From Gerris lacustris (taxonomy: Eukaryota; Arthropoda; Insecta; Hemiptera; Gerridae): a DNA stretch of 64,000 nt. Each line of letters begins with the position of its first letter. Positions within the stretch are counted from its first letter, which is position 1. The stretch covers positions 24,260,106 through 24,324,105 of the forward strand of contig OX578282.1 of NCBI GenBank assembly GCA_951217055.1. The letters are read 5' to 3'. The notes beneath the pieces are model-generated. The model had not been told where the DNA came from. It saw only the letters and a list, made by a program, of their open reading frames with translations, and made no database searches. The position numbers and the translations under genes are program-made. Positions 52,795 to 64,000 of the stretch are shown here, one piece after another.

Positions 52795-54648
52795 CTGCAA
52801 ACAGTAATAAAAAAATAGCCTCAGACCCAAAAAAAGAACAGAAAAAAACTTATAAAAAAAAGAAGATATATAAATATATATTCTTTTAAAAATATTTGCA
52901 AATTTTAATATCACAGAAAGGAAAGAAAGAATTTATTTTTATTTTATTTTCAAAGAAAAAAAAACATGTTCAACATGCAAATGTCAATTTTTTTATTTTC
53001 CCTCTAAATAATTAAAAGAATAAATTTTATCCATACATGAACAGTCAATCCTTAACTTTCATAAATTTGCCTATTCCCGAGAATTTATTTGTGGTTTTAT
53101 TTTAACACTCGCATATCTACCCAGCATTTTTGCAGATGGCTATATTCAAATAAAATTGTCATTTGTAGGTCATAAGATGTATTCTTCAGAATTTGGCTGG
53201 TAAAAATTGAATTCGGGAAATAGTTTACAAAAACAAAGAACCTTAATTTGATGAGTATTGCGATTAATCAAACCATCCTTTCGTTTTATCTAGGACGAAA
53301 GGAACAGTTTTGTTCCTACCATCTTACAATATTCCGCCTATTCGTTCTTTTTCCAGCAAATTTTAATATTGTTTGTTTTGTCTAGCCTAGTTCCATTGTT
53401 TCAATTACCCTTGCCACCTAAACGTAGTATAAAGAAACCAGAATTGAAGCCTAAACAGTCAAAAAAAAAAAAAGAAAAAAAAGAGGTAAATAAAGAAAAT
53501 AGAAAAACTAAGCCTGTCAGCTATATCTGTGACATAGGAATTTTACTTTTATTGGCTCGAAAAAAATGTTTTTTGAAATTAATGGTGTTATTGTATGTAG
53601 TTTACTTTATCTCTTTCAAGTAACTTCTCATTTACCATACATTTAAAGACTTAATTTAACATCCCCCCCAACTATAACATTAGACTTCCTAATTTTAATA
53701 TTCACAGCATTTTATTGGGACCCAAAAAACGCAAAAGTTAAGGATTGAAAGTAAAATGCATATTTTGTAAAAGCTTTTAAAAATCTGTTTATTTTTTTAA
53801 TAAACTTAAAATATTAATTTTTTCAACAATACCTGTTACGATGTTTCACACTGCAGATGGGATTATGGGAACACGAACGAGAGACCAATTTGTGTACCTC
53901 TAACAAATATACGTACACGACAAGAAACAAATCCCAAATAAAAATAACACAAAAAATAATAATAATTTTTTTTTTTATTTCCTTAAAATTTATATTCTTT
54001 TTTTTACTGTTTAATTTCTCTTTATTATTATTAATTTGGAGTGTATAGTGGACTGCCACTCAAAGATAATTTTTTATTATTATCAGAAATAAAAGAAAAA
54101 AATAACATCGTGTTAATAAAATTTCAAAAAAAAAAAAATACAAACCAAAGAAAATAAAAAGAAAGGATAAAAGGTAATGAATTAAATAAATAAAAGAATT
54201 CCAAAGTATCTATTTATTTAAGTTTTTCTTTTTTTTAGTTTTTGTGTTTTCCTGTTTATGGTTTTATAAGAAAAGCAATCTCACATTATGGCCACACATA
54301 CAGCAAAAAGGAAATAAAAACCAAAGGAGGGGATGTTGAAAATCAAGCTTAAAGTCTGCCAGCAGACCAGATATGTAAAAGCAAATGGATTATTATCAAA
54401 TAAGTTTTTATCTCATTTTGAATTAATTAAATATATACAGTCACTAAATAAAAGGTATGCCAGCATACAAAAAATTAAATATTTTATAATTCGTTACTAA
54501 CCTATCTACCTACAACCCTATTAAAAAACAATATGAGGTGGAAAAAAAGAATATAAAAATTATTTCCTAGTTTAAGAAAATGCCTGTAATAATAAGGGAT
54601 AAGATAACAAAAAACTCAATTTACGATTTGTTCTTTATATAAATTATA

Positions 54649-54729
<81 letters not shown>

Positions 54730-55911
54730 CTTAAAAATTAATAAATGGAATTGTAGAAATTGGATTGTTCTCGTATAGTTATACTTGCAAATCTTGCCAT
54801 CAATAAAATTAAATTAAAAAAAAAAACTATCAATAGAAATAATAATAATAATAAAGGTAAATAATCAAAATGTAACAAAAAAATATGAAATTTAATTTAT
54901 AAAGATTAATTAATCAATAATTACTAAATAACTGGATTAGAATAAGGATAATGGTTTGTAAAAAAATGAATAATGATCTGAGATATTTTTACAAATTCAT
55001 TCTTAACAGTTAAAACAAAAATAAACATTTGTTCACAATTTATAGGTATGCATATAATTTTTTAAAAAAATCTTTAATGAAATGATTACATAAATTGTAA
55101 TCACCACAAATACAAATTTAATTATAAGGTCAACAAAAAAAGTTCAGACGGAATATATATTTACCAGTAGAAAAATAAATAAGATAAGGGAATGTTTTAG
55201 ACTTTTAATCTATCTCTACTACCACGAGCTTGAGAATTTAGACAGAAAAGAATTTTAAATATGACTAGTTTTTACCATCTAATTATCAATATACCAATGT
55301 GAGAGATTATTTACCTACTGAACTAAAAGGATTTAATTGAGAGGTTCTAATTTATCCATATGATTCACCTGACAGCACCTTTTAATTGACATTTGTTATT
55401 GTCGAATAAAATGATTTTATGAACTTGTTCAGTTTACTGATCAGATCAATGTTTTGTCTCAAAACCGATCAAGTTTCCTTTTTAAGCTTTTATTTAATAA
55501 GACTCTTTTCTCCAAAATTATATTTATATTATCACAGATAATGTAAAAAGGGTGATTTTATGTTTCAAGTATTAGGAATTGTCAAGGATGACCTAAGGAA
55601 AAATCAGTGTCGGCAGAGAAAAAACGATACCAGGACAGGGAAAAGTGGAAAGGTATTATTGTAGAGGCCAGAGAGCTACATCTGTTGTCCTCACAAATAA
55701 TTAGGAATTGGACAAAATGTTAACATTATCAACAGAAAAGGTCAATTCATTGTCAAATTATTTTAAAACAAGAAATCAAAAGAAGGCATTAATACATTTA
55801 GACGACATAATATGGTTTGCCATCAGGTAAGCTTTACCAGTTTGTTCATACTTTGTTGCAACACGCTAACAACAATTTGATAATGGCTGTATGGGCGGGA
55901 ATAAGGTCAAT

Positions 55912-55963
<52 letters not shown>

Positions 55964-58891
55964 TGATAATTGCCAAAAAAAATCCAATCATGATCCAACA
56001 TTTTGAAAGTTCATTAATATTATTATTATTAATTCAAAGAATAGTCTAATTTAGAAATAATTTAAAAAAAAACTAATTTCACTACATGATAATAATATTC
56101 ACTAATGGAATAACCACTTAATAAAAGAATTTGCCCTGAACTTTTTTGTTAACCTATTTTAAAAGGAAGTCATTCTTAAAGATAATGTTCATATACATAA
56201 AAAAATACATTAAATTACAGATACCTGCATGTCTAAGCAAACTAAACAATAATTATTTATACGTCACTCAGTTTCAGTATAAAAATACAAAAAATTTAAA
56301 ATACATTCTGTGAATGTTAAGTGACAAGTGGCTGAGATATTCTGTTTTTTTTTTGTTTTTTTTTTTTACATACCTTGATCTGACATGTTTAAATTTATTT
56401 TTAAAGCACACATTTTGTAATTTTCAATTATCCATTTATTTCAGGAACCTAAATCAGCAATAATTTATCACAATCTTCACACCTCGGTGAATGTTACCAT
56501 ACAAAAAGCTTTAAGGATATAAAACTATTTTTATTTATAACAAAATTTTGTTTGTGGAAAAAGAAAACTCAAAAGATGAAAAATTATCAACTAATCTTTC
56601 ATAGAGACATTATCACTTGACCGATAATGACCTTGTGTAAAGCAGTCGCAACTGATCTATATTAAATATTATCTACTTTTCATAATACACGGATCAATTT
56701 TGCACAATTAATTTAATATAAGTAAGCACAAAAACTCAATAAAAACAATTAATTTAAAATTAGACATATCATAATTTTTTTCTCACAAAAAAAATTTAGA
56801 ATGCCAGAATTTGATTGTAGAACAAGAGTTTTGTAAAATGTAAATGAATAGTTTAATAACTTTTTTCCCTTTTCTTTATGCAAAATAACTCAGAAAACAA
56901 TCCCATTTCATTGTCAACAACTCCACCAGGTAAATTGAGTTAAAAGAATGATAAATAAAAATCATAAGACAAAAAGAATGATTTAACACACCCATTATTT
57001 AAGTACGTAATAAAACATTAATAAAAGAATAAAAGAATGGGAAAATAATTAAAGGTCCAGAAGTTTTATTTTATTTATTATTGCATATATATATATATTT
57101 TTTGGTTCATAAATGATATATTTTACGTCTTGATATAAAACAAATTCAATATTTATACAGAATTTGCATGTATATATATATATATATATTTTTTTTTTTT
57201 TACGTTTATTTTTTTCTAAGATGACATTTATTTACTACAATTTTTAATTATTTTGTCAAATACAAACATAAAATAGATTTTTTTTTTTTTTATGAAATTC
57301 AAACATTTATTAGATTTTTTTGTTGTGTATCATCAAGATGGGGTGAAATGTAAATGCATGTTATTTTTTTTACCATATCCAATTTTTTTTTAATTGTATA
57401 ATGATTAAAAGCGACAAGGGAGAATTTTTGTTTTCACTAACATATCTGAAGGAGTATTTCAAAATTAACAATATCTTTTTTTCATATCTAAATAGTGTCT
57501 TTTTTAAAAATATATAAATTCATAAAAATAAAAAATATAAATTCATTTAAAATAATAGTGTATTTTTTCTTTTAAATAAAATAAGATTTTTTTTTTTTTT
57601 TAACGAGGTTCGAACAATTAAGAAATTGAAAAAAAAAAAAAAAAAAAAAATTAAATTATAATGGAAATGATAATGAAAAAGGAATATAATTTGTAAATAT
57701 GGGTGTTTTTTTTTAAATTTATGTTCTAATTATTAGTGAATTTTTCGTAAATGATAAGGACGAGGCATATATTTGGCATAACATGCAATAAGTAGGGTAT
57801 AAGGCCTTTGTAGAAGCCGCGTGTTCCTTCATACCTCCACGTCTGTTTGATGCAATCAACAGCTCCCTCATAGTGATGATTGTGATCTTGAAGTCTCGCT
57901 CTCACAACTTGGTATGGATAAGTCAGTGTAGCTGCGATAAGTTTGGAAGTTGCAGCAAAACTCAGATACTCACCGGTTCCCTGTTTAGAAAAACAAAATA
58001 ACAAAATTGTTTGACAGGAGGACAGTCGATGAACTGAGACTCCTAAAAGTATATTTTACCACTAAACAGAAGAAAATTTATATTCACAGATATTTGTAAA
58101 TTAAAATTTTAAAATATTTTTGATTATTAAATCCATGGAAAGGAATATAAACAGGCTCTGATATAACTATAATTATAAAAATAAGCATAAGAACGAGGAT
58201 AAGTAATGATTGATTAATTAAGGATAAACACTTCATTTAGAAAGCTACCCAGGTCCAGCTTTTAAGCAAGAAAACCCCTAGGCTTGGTTTTAAGCCTAGG
58301 GTTTTTTTATATTTGAATAGGTACTTTCAAGTTTTCTTAACACTTGAAGATGCTTAATTTAAAATGCCTACTCTTAAGTTTATAAACAGAGATTTCTGAA
58401 CACTTTGAAGGATATAAACATATCACTTGAAATCACAATTTAAATCAATTTTGACAGAGATGCTGGCTTACAGTTTAAAGTCTACAGTTATTTGATTTTG
58501 AACCAGTTAATAATAATTTTTTAAAGTTAAACTTCTTTGAGGCAAGTAAGTCAATTCAACTAAAACAATAAGTAAAAAACCAACTAAATTGGGGGATGAA
58601 TCAATACTCTCCAACATTTACAGTGCACCAAAAAAGTAAGCTGTAACCAACAAATTTTGGAGTTAGAAGAAAGTGTAGAAAAAAAGGTTATACTATAATC
58701 TCAATTTACACTTACATGTCAATTTTAAATATTTAAAAAAAATCATAATTATAAAATGATTTTTTTTTTAATCTTACCAATTTAGCATCGATAGGAGAAT
58801 GTCTATATTGATTATAAAATGTTTTCATTTCCTCATAAGCCATAAATTGAATAGCTCCATGTGATACACCAAACATTCCAGGGATGAAACC
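52668..58891 (-). CDS. SLC25A32: Mitochondrial folate/FAD carrier (SLC25A32 type), C-terminal part, two alternative ends
   Basis: Inner-membrane solute carrier of the SLC25 family; the vertebrate orthologue moves folate and/or FAD into mitochondria. Exons on the - strand: 58891-58778 ([20 protein letters not shown] to HSPIDAKL) and 57980 onward ([20 protein letters not shown] then the repeat-3 signature [10 protein letters not shown]). From there two ends are possible. The proximal form reads on to the TAG at 57728-57726 ([21 protein letters not shown], ending EKFTNN). The distal form uses donor GGAG/GTATGA after 57835 and joins 52794-52668 ([41 protein letters not shown]). The distal end is closer to the family (GFYKGIAPNLIRV, CCITFVVYENV in human). 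N-terminal exons with repeats 1 and 2 were not found and probably lie beyond 64000, so the intron upstream of 58891 would exceed 5 kb. Confidence 0.92.
54650..54727. repeat. (TA)n microsatellite
   Basis: About 39 TA units, intronic in the carrier gene. Confidence 0.95.
55914..55961. repeat. Poly(A) tract, 48 bp
   Basis: A homopolymer in the carrier gene intron; no attached retroelement body recognised. Confidence 0.9.
57726..57834 (-). other. SLC25A32: Proximal copy of the carrier's last coding segment
   Basis: It begins with the same GTATGAAGG as the distal exon, but here these bases also form a 5' splice site. It encodes 36 residues, parallel to the distal copy but diverged ([12 protein letters not shown] versus [12 protein letters not shown]), and lacks the last few residues. 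Confidence 0.75.
58271..58308. repeat. Short perfect hairpin followed by T-run
   Basis: AACCCCTAGGCTT pairs with AAGCCTAGGGTTT around a 5-6 nt loop and is followed by seven T. It lies in the intron between carrier exons 58891-58778 and 57980. Confidence 0.6.
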
Positions 58892-60492
58892 CTTAAAACA
58901 AAAACAAAATACATGATTAAAAAATAAAATAAATACTTTTTAAATGTTTTCTTTATAAATATAATATTGAGAGCAATAACACAAAAGGAGGGGGAATTTA
59001 AGTATAACCTTTTTTTTAGTTTTTACAATAATACTCACTAGACTCAGGCCCTGCTTGAGCAGTTTTGATGGGATATTTTTGGTCGGGTGATCAATTCCCC
59101 AAGACCCTATTCCCCTGATCTAGCATCGAGTGACTTACACCTTTTCCTGGATCTGAATAAATATCTCAGAGGCCAAAATTTTGCGATGAATTAAAACAAT
59201 AAATGGAAAGAAGGGAATGGTATGACACTGGACAAAAAAAAAAGTTAAACCGGGTGTCAAGTATTGAGTGTACTTTTCAATATATATCCTTCTTTACTTT
59301 TTTAAAGTGTAACTTACTTTTTAGGCACTCAAAGTACAAGGAACATTTCAAATAATTTTTTTTTTTTTATTATTACAGAATTTAGTATTATATTATAATA
59401 CAAAGGATGATTAAAAAGTTTTAAGAACATACAATTTACTTTTACAAAATGTTTTGTTAACACATTTCCAGGTCACTTGAATAATTATTAAGACCTACAT
59501 TGAGATTAAAACCATTAAAAGGCAATTGAGAAGTCAATGACACAAAAGAACAATTTATATCATTCTCAATCTATTTGGAGATCATTAACAGATTCGATTG
59601 AATTTGAATAATCCATCAAAACTAACACTTTTTTTATTAGTTAAAATGTTTTATATAAATGAATACATCATCACTAAGGGAGTAAAAGTATGTAAAAATT
59701 GAAATTTTACATGAGAGCCAAAAGAAAGTTTTTATGTTGATTATTATTATTTTTAAATAATTGAAAACAAAACAAATAATGTGACTAAAATACAACTATC
59801 TTTGATAGTGACATCTGAAAGAGACATTGCTTGATAAGAATCATCCAAAACCTTATTTTTGCTAAAATTGAAGGTATTATCTCACGAACAATGATATATA
59901 AAACTCAATTAATCGTCATGTTATCTTTGGAGCCACCAGACTTGAGACCATGAAATTTTGTAGGTAGGTTCCTATTATTTTATTTATGAATACCACTACT
60001 AGTATAGATATAACAGGCCTGATAATGTCCCCAAAGGGACGAAACATAGCCAATTTTAAATATGAAATAACATCGACTACTTTATTTTCACCCCCCAACA
60101 CGAAAATGAGCATTAACTATAGAGGACAACTACTTATAAAGAAGGTTCCTATCAGACCCTAAGCCTTCTCTAAAAGACCATTTCATTCAATATGGCAATG
60201 GGTTTTCCAATAAATTTTGATTGAAGGCGGCAATCATATTCTTCTTTTAAATGCTGAAATAAAAGCATTGTGCAATAATAATATTAATGTCATTGTATTT
60301 TCCACATTTAAAGAGTAATTCTATTATAAATTTTTAACAAGCAATTATAATTAAGGTTGAACTGAGTTGCACACACAATAGACATACTTTTATACTTCTA
60401 TAGTTGGTTTACTTTTTTAAATTATAATTCTCCTCTTTAAATATACCGAAGAATAAAAATAAATAATTTTTAACCAATTACATCAAACCACG
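58892..60492. other. AT-rich DNA, probably carrier intron
   Basis: No exon recognised. A GC-richer block at 59035-59170 (around CTCAGGCCCTGCTTGAGCAG) may be a repeat fragment and contains no convincing frame. Confidence 0.45.
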
Positions 60493-60503
60493 TGGAAAAA
60501 CTT

Positions 60504-60681
60504 TTTTTTTTTTTTTTTTTTTCTTTATTTCTTTAGTCACAACTACAATTTTACAATCGTAACAAGCGACTGAGTGCAATTTTAAAAATTGTACAATAGT
60601 AAAAGTAATTAAATAATAATAACAAAAATATTTGTCAAAAGCATAATCATAATTATAAGATATAATAATAATAATAACAAA

Positions 60682-60712
<31 letters not shown>

Positions 60713-62122
60713 GTAACAATAATAATAATAATAATAATAATAACAACAAAAGAGCTTGAATCGCTTGATGTGAGTAAGTTCACTCAGTAGTGACACTCAC
60801 GGTTTTTGCTTAAATTAAGTGTCTCATTATTGCAGTAGGTCACGTGGCCACTTACGCTTGAGGCGTCTGCGGGGGTTATCTGGGAGTGTGATTGAAGATA
60901 AATTTTGGATGAGGGGATTAGGATGAGTAGAAAACTTGGAGTGGAAGGATTTGTAGCGGGAGGATGCAAGATCATGGACGAAAGGAACATTCAGGTCATT
61001 GTGGATTGTTAGGTTGGTTACGTAGGATGGGGCGTTGGTGATTTTGCGAAGGATAATTGATTGGAGGGATTGGATTTTGTAGGAATTAGACGGCTTGGTA
61101 GTTCCCCACAGTTCAAGTCCGTAGGTCCAGATAGGCTTTATAATGGTGTTATATATGGTTAGTTTGTTGTTTAATGTGAGTTTAGACCTATAGTCGAGAA
61201 GTCTTAGAAGTAATTTGTAGCGTCGTTTCATGTCGGTTCGTTTGTGTCGTGTGTGCATGTTCCAAGTCAGTCTTCTGTCAAAAAAAAGTCCTAGGTACCG
61301 CACTTCACTAGCCACAGGAAGATGGGATCCGTTTAGAATAACGGGAGGACAGGTAGCTCGTCTTAGGGTAAAAGTTACGTGAGTACTTTTTTCGGTGTTA
61401 AATTTTATCCTCCATTTCGTTGCCCATTTTTCGACGCTGTAGAGGTGGTTTTGGAGGGATAGGGATGCTAATTGGTGTTCTGAGTTGGTCGAGAGGATGG
61501 CCTTATCATCGGCAAAGGAGGCTAGGATAGTATTTGGGTGTACTGGGATATCAGCTGTGTAAAGGGAATATAGGAAAGGAGCAAGAATACTACCTTGAGG
61601 CACGCCTGCAAGGATGGGAAAGGAGTTGGAAACAGAGGATCCTTGAGAGACTTTAAAGAATCTGTCTCTCAAGTAAGAGGATAGGATTAGGTAGTATGTC
61701 GGAGGAAGGACTCTCTTAAGTTTCCACAGCAATCCCCGATGCCAAATTCGATCGAAAGCTTGCACTTCGTCGAGAAAGGCTGCGGAGACATACTGTTTCT
61801 TCTCAAGAGCGGTAGCGATGGTGTCTGCAACGCGATGGCATTGGTGTAGAGTTGAGTGTGCTGCTCGAAAACCGAATTGGTGATTTGGAAGTATATTATG
61901 AGATTCAAGGATAGGAAAAATACGACGTAGTAATAGTTTTTCGAGGATTTTACTCATAACTGGAAGAAGACTAATAGGGCGGTAGGATGAGACAAGGTGA
62001 GCAGGTTTATGGGGCTTAGGTATCATTATAACAATAGACAGTTTCCAATGGGCAGGGAAGTATGTAGTACGAAGGACAGAGTTAAAAATGTAGGTGAGTA
62101 AAAGGAGGGCTCTTTTAAAAAT
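60504..62122 (-). mobile_element. 5'-truncated Jockey-like LINE with 11-bp target duplication
   Basis: TGGAAAAACTT occurs at 60493-60503 and 62123-62133, a perfect target duplication. On the - strand the element starts inside its reverse transcriptase gene at 62122 and ends in an A-tail (T-run at 60502-60521). An (ATT/AAT)n microsatellite of about 80 bp lies in its 3' UTR near 60660-60745. Confidence 0.92.
60827..62122 (-). CDS. Reverse transcriptase of a non-LTR retrotransposon (partial ORF2)
   Basis: The frame is open from the truncation point (FKRALLLLTYIFNSVLRTTYF) to TAA at 60829-60827, about 430 codons, with no stop or shift. RT blocks in order: PKPHKPAHLVSSYRPISLLP, FGFRAAHSTLHQ, AAFLDEVQAFDRIWH (first catalytic Asp), GVPQGSILAPFLYSLY, and SFADDKAIL (the catalytic Asp pair; Phe replaces the usual Tyr, as is common in the Jockey clade). 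Then a thumb with YLGLFFDRRLTW and the C-terminal region. The endonuclease domain is missing, so this copy cannot move by itself. Confidence 0.93.
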   Translation of the reverse strand: MFKRALLLLTYIFNSVLRTTYFPAHWKLSIVIMIPKPHKPAHLVSSYRPISLLPVMSKILEKLLLRRIFPILESHNILPNHQFGFRAAHSTLHQCHRVADTIATALEKKQYVSAAFLDEVQAFDRIWHRGLLWKLKRVLPPTYYLILSSYLRDRFFKVSQGSSVSNSFPILAGVPQGSILAPFLYSLYTADIPVHPNTILASFADDKAILSTNSEHQLASLSLQNHLYSVEKWATKWRIKFNTEKSTHVTFTLRRATCPPVILNGSHLPVASEVRYLGLFFDRRLTWNMHTRHKRTDMKRRYKLLLRLLDYRSKLTLNNKLTIYNTIIKPIWTYGLELWGTTKPSNSYKIQSLQSIILRKITNAPSYVTNLTIHNDLNVPFVHDLASSRYKSFHSKFSTHPNPLIQNLSSITLPDNPRRRLKRKWPRDLLQ

Positions 62123-62133
62123 TGGAAAAACTT

Positions 62134-64000
62134 AAAATAGATATTATGAAAATAACTAAATATAGTTTCTTTATATTGAAGCCAGCTAAGAGTTGACACA
62201 CGTCAAGGTTAAATAAGATGCACTTCGTCTCTCAGTCAAACAAATTCGTCTTTTGTATGATATAATAGAAATGATAATAAGTTTTAAAATAGACTACATA
62301 TTACAAAAATGAGAAAGGCAATTAATACGAGTAAAAGAAATCTTATTAAAAAATTTTAATATCACACTTCTTTAGGGAAAAATTAAATAGAAAACACGAA
62401 ACAACATTTTTTTACATCTGTTTTTGTCAATTATTAGCCAAAGGGCTTATACAACTATAGATGTAAAGTAGTATGCTGCACCACCAGTTGTAGTAAACTT
62501 TACAATTGGCATACGCAACCAGTTAGCCGCCACTACACATAAGTAGCTCATTTTTTGTAAGACGACGCTGAGTGAACACCGAGGGGGATGTGAACACCAA
62601 TTATTTAACTTTATAACAAAACTATTTAACTTTTTAACCAAGCTATTTAATCTTTTAACTAAGCTATTTAACTTTGAAGATGGTATCCTGCTGTGAAATT
62701 TTTTCGATTCGAAACACCCTGAATTCGGGATATACCTAATGCAGACTTTTAAATTTTCTTTTTAGGTAGTCAATTTTACAAAAGATAAAGAGTCAGAATT
62801 AAATTTTGATGTTTATACTTAATTAATAAATGGATTAAAAAATAATCAAAAATGAATATCAAAGGACAGAGGTAAGTATAAAACAAATTCTTCCTTAGGG
62901 CAGAAAAAGGGATAAAATAAGTAGACAATGGGCATTGGTCAGAAATACTTCTCCCCGGACATATATTGACAAGGGGGATTACAAGTCTTCCCAATTGACA
63001 CTAAGTAACTTTGCCTCCTGACTTTAGACATCTATATACTTTTAGTGGAGCTTGGTGACAAACAAGAAGGAGGCATGGACTTCTGAAGCATTCACCCCGA
63101 TTCATTTAAATAGTCAATTATTACTATTCAAAGTCAAAAATGAGTTAATTTAATAACTAAAATTTTAATAATAGTCATTTAATGGCTTTAGGTAAGTTAT
63201 TAAATGATAATGAAACTAAAAAAATATGTATGTAAAATAATTGTCCAGAATAAATTACATAATTATAAAATTATTATTGTAGTATATATGAAAATAATAT
63301 TCCTCGCTTTCATTAACATATATAATAGAGACCTTGAAAGTTTAAGAAAGCAACATTAATAGAAGTTTTATTCCTTAATTAATTATCTGATTAGTAACTG
63401 TTTAATATCTATCCTAACAACTTATCAATTAGATAAGTTCTTAGGATAAGAAATTGGATGGAATTGTACACGTGTAAAGGGAAATTCCCGCAAATAATAA
63501 GTAACACCACAAATATACTGTAAAAGATTATCTCAACTAGAAACTATGCAAACCCTATTGATTAGATCACAATTTAAAATAGTTTGTTTTGGTTCAGGAC
63601 AGTAGAAAATATTGAATTTGGTTTACAAACTATCACCTCCACATATATTATTTATATTTATAATAATATTTATAGTTATGAATAGTAAAAAGGTATGTTG
63701 GAAAAATAATTTGTAATTGCGATGTAGTAAAAGGTCAGCAGTTTGAAACCTTACTGAACAGTTTGTTTGTTTTTATCTTCTCTCTCTATTTTTAAACACC
63801 TCAGGGAATTTGGATTCCAAAGTTATTGGGAAGTGGCAGATTTAATTTTAATCCTCTTGAATTTGAGGAGTATATGAGAAAGTTTAAATCCTAAAATAAT
63901 TTAAGTTATCAAATCTTATTTGAAATAACTTAAGATATCAATAACATAAAAAGATTAGAAAGAGTTGAGATAAGATAGCAAGATGGTTTAATTAAATAAA
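62134..64000. other. AT-rich DNA, nothing recognised
   Basis: No exon of the carrier or another gene is visible. Small frames near 62.5 and 62.9 kb have no family resemblance. Confidence 0.5.

Larger units (their letters stand above)
52795..57725 (-). other. Intron between proximal and distal carrier ends; simple repeats
   Basis: It is AT-rich with no other exon seen. It holds (TA)n at about 54650-54727, a 48-A run at 55914-55961, a hairpin around 53290 (CCTTTCGT/ACGAAAGG), and T- and A-runs near 57.2-57.65 kb that may include the proximal isoform's 3' UTR. Confidence 0.6.

Noticed and set aside
52659..52889. 76-codon + strand frame
   Set aside because: Antisense to the distal carrier exon, which has family similarity on the - strand.
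60478..60783. 101-codon - strand frame with Ile and Lys runs
   Set aside because: Translation of the (ATT)n microsatellite and poly(A) tail of the LINE.
61687..61908. 73-codon - strand frame
   Set aside because: Out-of-frame shadow of the reverse transcriptase.

Overview
The window looks like nuclear DNA of an insect: strongly AT-rich, with intron-split genes, many (AT)n, poly(A) and poly(T) tracts, tRNA-derived SINE-like repeats and numerous small DNA transposons. The order of insect cannot be fixed from the sequence. The repeat style and the presence of an angiomotin gene (as far as I know absent from Drosophila) fit a hemipteran-like or other non-dipteran insect; this is inference.

Layout. 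(1) 1-3.9 kb: the 3' part of a pyrroline-5-carboxylate reductase gene (+ strand, three terminal exons), with MITEs and a 117-bp triplication that copies its splice acceptor. (2) 3.9-9.3 kb: intergenic, repeats only. (3) 9.3-22.5 kb: a complete angiomotin (AMOT) coding region on the - strand in 13 coding exons, whose introns hold two hAT elements with intact 8-bp target duplications, a SINE interrupted by one of them, and a terminal-inverted-repeat element that carries a copied piece of the gene itself. (4) 22.5-30.6 kb: intergenic, with a 1.8-kb foldback transposon and a second large inverted repeat. (5) 30.6-46.0 kb: a complete RNA polymerase II largest-subunit gene (RPB1, + strand), 27 coding exons, 1884 residues by my exon model, all splice phases consistent. 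(6) 46-52.6 kb: intergenic, with a 110-bp tandem repeat, an array of units carrying YY1/Pho-like sites, and a decayed hAT transposase. (7) 52.7-58.9 kb: the 3' end of a mitochondrial folate/FAD carrier gene (SLC25A32 type, - strand), with two alternative last coding segments. (8) 58.9-64 kb: probably an intron of that carrier, containing a 5'-truncated Jockey-like LINE with an open reverse transcriptase frame.

The four genes are unrelated housekeeping or signalling genes and do not form a pathway: proline synthesis, Hippo/cell-junction scaffold, transcription, and mitochondrial cofactor transport. The most interesting observations concern gene ends. In angiomotin, including or skipping a 197-nt cassette exon puts the last exon in two different open frames, giving either a short tail ending in YWRV or a 304-residue tail rich in repeated Tyr-x-x-hydrophobic motifs. 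In the carrier gene, the last exon segment exists twice, and the start of the nearer copy doubles as a splice donor to the farther one. Exon coordinates are hand-derived from splice consensus, reading phase and family similarity, without transcript data.
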